Below, one piece after another: positions 5,179 to 6,733 of a stretch of 6,733 nucleotides of DNA (within the stretch, counting starts at the first letter, position 1; each line of letters opens with the position of its first letter). The stretch is taken from the NCBI GenBank assembly GCA_016839385.1, contig JAEOUK010000704.1:1-6733 (forward strand), read 5' to 3'. Made by a program: the position numbers and the translations under genes. Below the pieces are notes generated by a model that was not told the origin of the DNA, did no database searches, and saw only the letters and a list, made by a program, of their open reading frames with translations. The DNA is from Promethearchaeota archaeon (GTDB lineage: Archaea; Asgardarchaeota; Lokiarchaeia; Sigynarchaeales; MK-D1).

Positions 5179-5736
5179 CTATTTTTTTGTGGAAAATCCA
5201 TGATCTCCGATAAGCGACTTTTCATCTGCTCGATAGTATCCACCATAAAAATACATGGGTTGATCAATCATCTCTCCGTTAATTTCTCCATCTTTTAGGT
5301 ATTCAGCATCAATATGATTAGCAACAACTTCTCCGAAAAACACTGTATGCGAGCCTAATTTTTGAGTGGCTACGATTTTACATTCCATATTAAACGGAAA
5401 TTCCTTGATCATTGGTGTACTAACGACATCTCCTTTTTCTTTTGTTAAGCCGAACTGTTTCCACTTATTTATATCTCGTCCACTTTTTACACCACATCCA
5501 TCCAAAATTTTCGTTTGGTCGGATTTTGGTATATTTATTACGAATTCTGGATGCTCTTTTAAAAATTTGTGAGAATATCTGGCTGGATGAACCCCAATAG
5601 CTATAACAGGAGGATTCAAGCATACCTTTCCGACATAAGCTAAAGTAATGATATTTGCATTATCCCAAGTACCGACTGAGATACATGATACAGGCATAGA
5701 AAACAATGTGCTGTTTACGTTAACTAATTTTTTCAT
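5179..5736 (-). CDS. Flavin reductase-like, FMN-binding split-barrel protein (flavoredoxin type)
   Basis: A 185-residue soluble protein with the flavin reductase-like domain across its whole length. Characteristic stretches are the opening FSMPVSCISVG (12-22), the NPPVIAIGVHPARYSHKFL region (41-59), EFVINIP (64-70), CGVKSGRDINKW (81-92), TPMIKEFPFNMECKIV (107-122), GSHTVFFGEVV (128-138) and a closing YFYGGYYRA (162-170). Relatives bind FMN and pass electrons from NAD(P)H or ferredoxin-type partners to acceptors; no specific partner can be named here. The first Met fits the domain start, but the upstream stretch is pyrimidine-rich with no Shine-Dalgarno match, so initiation may be leaderless or weak. 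It lies 44 nt downstream of the transporter gene on the same strand and converges with the PLP gene, their stops 7 nt apart. It ends in TAG. A role in reducing the corrinoid protein is possible but rests only on proximity. Confidence 0.88.
   Translation of the reverse strand: MKKLVNVNSTLFSMPVSCISVGTWDNANIITLAYVGKVCLNPPVIAIGVHPARYSHKFLKEHPEFVINIPKSDQTKILDGCGVKSGRDINKWKQFGLTKEKGDVVSTPMIKEFPFNMECKIVATQKLGSHTVFFGEVVANHIDAEYLKDGEINGEMIDQPMYFYGGYYRADEKSLIGDHGFSTKK
5181..5189 (+). terminator. T-tract terminator candidate for the MttB2-PLP operon
   Basis: Seven consecutive T (5182-5188) begin 11 nt after the PLP gene's TAA, with no clear hairpin before them. A bare T-run is how archaeal RNA polymerase commonly stops. 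The tract lies inside the 3' end of the convergent flavin-protein gene, so the two transcripts probably overlap slightly. Confidence 0.45.
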
Positions 5737-5750
5737 GAAATAAATTTGAG

Positions 5751-5767
5751 AAAAGAAAACAAAAAAA
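5751..5767 (-). terminator. T-rich tract after the GPH transporter gene
   Basis: On the minus strand the transporter's TAA is followed by seven T, then G, four T, C and four T, within the 44-nt gap before the flavin-protein gene. It resembles an archaeal termination tract and would make the flavin gene at least partly independent of the transporter. Alternatively it is merely a pyrimidine-rich leader. Confidence 0.4.
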
Positions 5768-5780
5768 GATTGGGATATGA

Positions 5781-6733
5781 TTATTCAGTATGATGATGCA
5801 GTACTTTCTCTTTTTTTGATTTATGCATCCCATCTAACTGAATTTTAATTTCTTCAACTCGCGCTTTCGAGAATGGAAAATATTTCAAGCATATCAATAC
5901 TCCAATTAGTGCTATAGCTGGAACTCCCACTACAAGAAATTTAATACCAAATACAGTTCCCAACGATGGATCAGGAGTCCATTCTCCCCATCCTGTTCCA
6001 TTGAATACGATCGTGATTGATAAAATTGACAAAATCATTGATAGGCGCATAAAGAAATTTGTTATCCCGAAAAATGTTCCTTCTCGACGTACTCCGGTTT
6101 TTAATTCATCCTCATCAATTACATCAGCAATAATTAGATAGACATAATAAAGCATTCCACCAAAACCTACTCCCATAACACCAGCTGTGGCTGCAACGTA
6201 CCAATAATTGGTGAAAAAGAACAACGGAATTGATGCGACAATGTAAAGTATTATAGAAATTACGAAACCCTTTTTGCTTCCTATCTTCTGATGTAAGTAC
6301 TTCCAAATTGGAACTGTAAGAAAACCAACAACAAATAATATCCCAGAAAGAATTGACGCTTCAAACGTTCCAACAGATAGGATGTACTCACCAAATAATG
6401 GAATCATAGTTCCGATTGTAAGAATAAAATACTCGTACAGGAAATAAATTATTGTATAAATCACAAATCCTTTATTTTTGAAAGTGTATTTCAAACCTTC
6501 TCTAAATCCAAATTCATGTTTGTGATCTTCTGAGAATTCTTTTCTTTCCTTCACGCCCCAAATTAAAGAAATTGTCACTGTTACAGCAACAATCAGAGAT
6601 GTTATGATCCCATTGAGAAGATAACCAGTTTCTGTTTCAACATCCCCAACAAGAAAACCTCCTAAAAGATATGCTGTTAGTAAACCGATTATTGAGCCTA
6701 TCTGTTTGAAAGTATTCGAAGATGCTCTCTGTT
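5781..6733 (-). CDS. GPH-family (MelB-like, glycoside-pentoside-hexuronide:cation symporter) MFS transporter, N-terminus cut by window edge
   Basis: The C-terminal 316 or so residues of a membrane transporter. The frame stays open to the right edge of the window, so the GTG at 6578 is an internal valine and not a start. Before it, 51 more residues are visible, beginning QRASSNTFKQIG and including hydrophobic segments. The visible part has about eight hydrophobic membrane segments. The family hallmark is clear near the end: IADVIDEDELKTGVRREG followed by TFFGITNFFMRL, then the cytoplasmic tail KYFPFSKARVEEIKIQL. The tail ends with a His-rich HHHTE. Known GPH proteins move sugars or related solutes with Na+ or H+, and full members have about 450-500 residues, so roughly the first third is missing. 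In this neighbourhood a methylated-compound or amino-acid substrate is imaginable but unproven. It ends in TAA and is followed by a T-rich tract on its own strand. Confidence 0.9.
   Translation of the reverse strand, partial: QRASSNTFKQIGSIIGLLTAYLLGGFLVGDVETETGYLLNGIITSLIVAVTVTISLIWGVKERKEFSEDHKHEFGFREGLKYTFKNKGFVIYTIIYFLYEYFILTIGTMIPLFGEYILSVGTFEASILSGILFVVGFLTVPIWKYLHQKIGSKKGFVISIILYIVASIPLFFFTNYWYVAATAGVMGVGFGGMLYYVYLIIADVIDEDELKTGVRREGTFFGITNFFMRLSMILSILSITIVFNGTGWGEWTPDPSLGTVFGIKFLVVGVPAIALIGVLICLKYFPFSKARVEEIKIQLDGMHKSKKEKVLHHHTE

Noticed and set aside
5110..5572. Plus-strand open frames spanning the PLP/flavin-gene junction and opposite the flavin gene
   Set aside because: They overlap well-supported genes in other frames, and their translations resemble no known family.
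6576..6578. GTG at 6578 as the start of the transporter
   Set aside because: The same frame continues without a stop to the window edge, with 51 further residues that include hydrophobic transporter-like segments. The GTG is an internal valine and the gene is cut by the window.

Overview
The window is AT-rich and looks like an archaeal genome fragment. It codes for a corrinoid-dependent methyl-transfer locus with an unusual PLP enzyme attached, followed by a flavin-reductase-type protein and the C-terminal part of a GPH-family sugar/cation-type transporter. Several things suggest an archaeon, possibly an anaerobic Asgard-type or related lineage: two non-pyrrolysine MttB homologues, GGTGATC-type Shine-Dalgarno (SD) sites very close to start codons, a TATA-like box at the right distance in the main promoter region, and bare T-tracts rather than hairpin-plus-T terminators. 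This assignment is inference. Anaerobic bacteria such as Chloroflexota or Firmicutes also carry MttB-superfamily genes and cannot be excluded from the sequence alone.

Layout. A minus-strand pair reads leftwards from about 2228: a 213-residue corrinoid-binding methyl carrier, then a full-length MttB-superfamily methyltransferase (1569-34). Divergently, from 2346, a second MttB-superfamily methyltransferase is followed after 12 nt by a 429-residue PLP enzyme of the cystathionine gamma-synthase / methionine gamma-lyase superfamily. The 117-bp divergent spacer (2229-2345) holds all the regulatory signal I can see: two SD sites, a TATA-like box, two inverted repeats and a direct repeat. On the minus strand, converging on the PLP gene with only 7 nt between stops, lies a flavin reductase-like gene (5736-5179). 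Upstream of that is a GPH-family major facilitator gene that is cut by the right edge of the window (5781-6733).

How the genes may work together. In known MttB-type systems a methyltransferase moves a methyl group from a quaternary amine (glycine betaine, proline betaine, carnitine and similar) to Co(I) of a corrinoid protein, and a second methyltransferase passes it to a C1 carrier (CoM, tetrahydrofolate or tetrahydromethanopterin). Here two paralogous first-step enzymes flank a single corrinoid protein, which suggests one carrier serving two substrates or two successive demethylations. The PLP enzyme could act on a demethylated or sulfur-containing amino-acid product. The flavin protein could supply electrons, and the transporter could import substrate; both roles are guesses from position. 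Neither a second-step methyltransferase nor a corrinoid reactivating protein is present in the window.

The main item worth following up is the pairing of non-Pyl MttB paralogues with this atypical PLP enzyme. The enzyme has an N-terminal extension, a lysine-rich insertion of about 20 residues before the active-site tyrosine, glycine where methionine gamma-lyase has cysteine, and a divergent C-terminal substrate motif. There are no RNA genes, mobile elements or CRISPR arrays that I can see, and no gene-free stretch longer than 300 bases.
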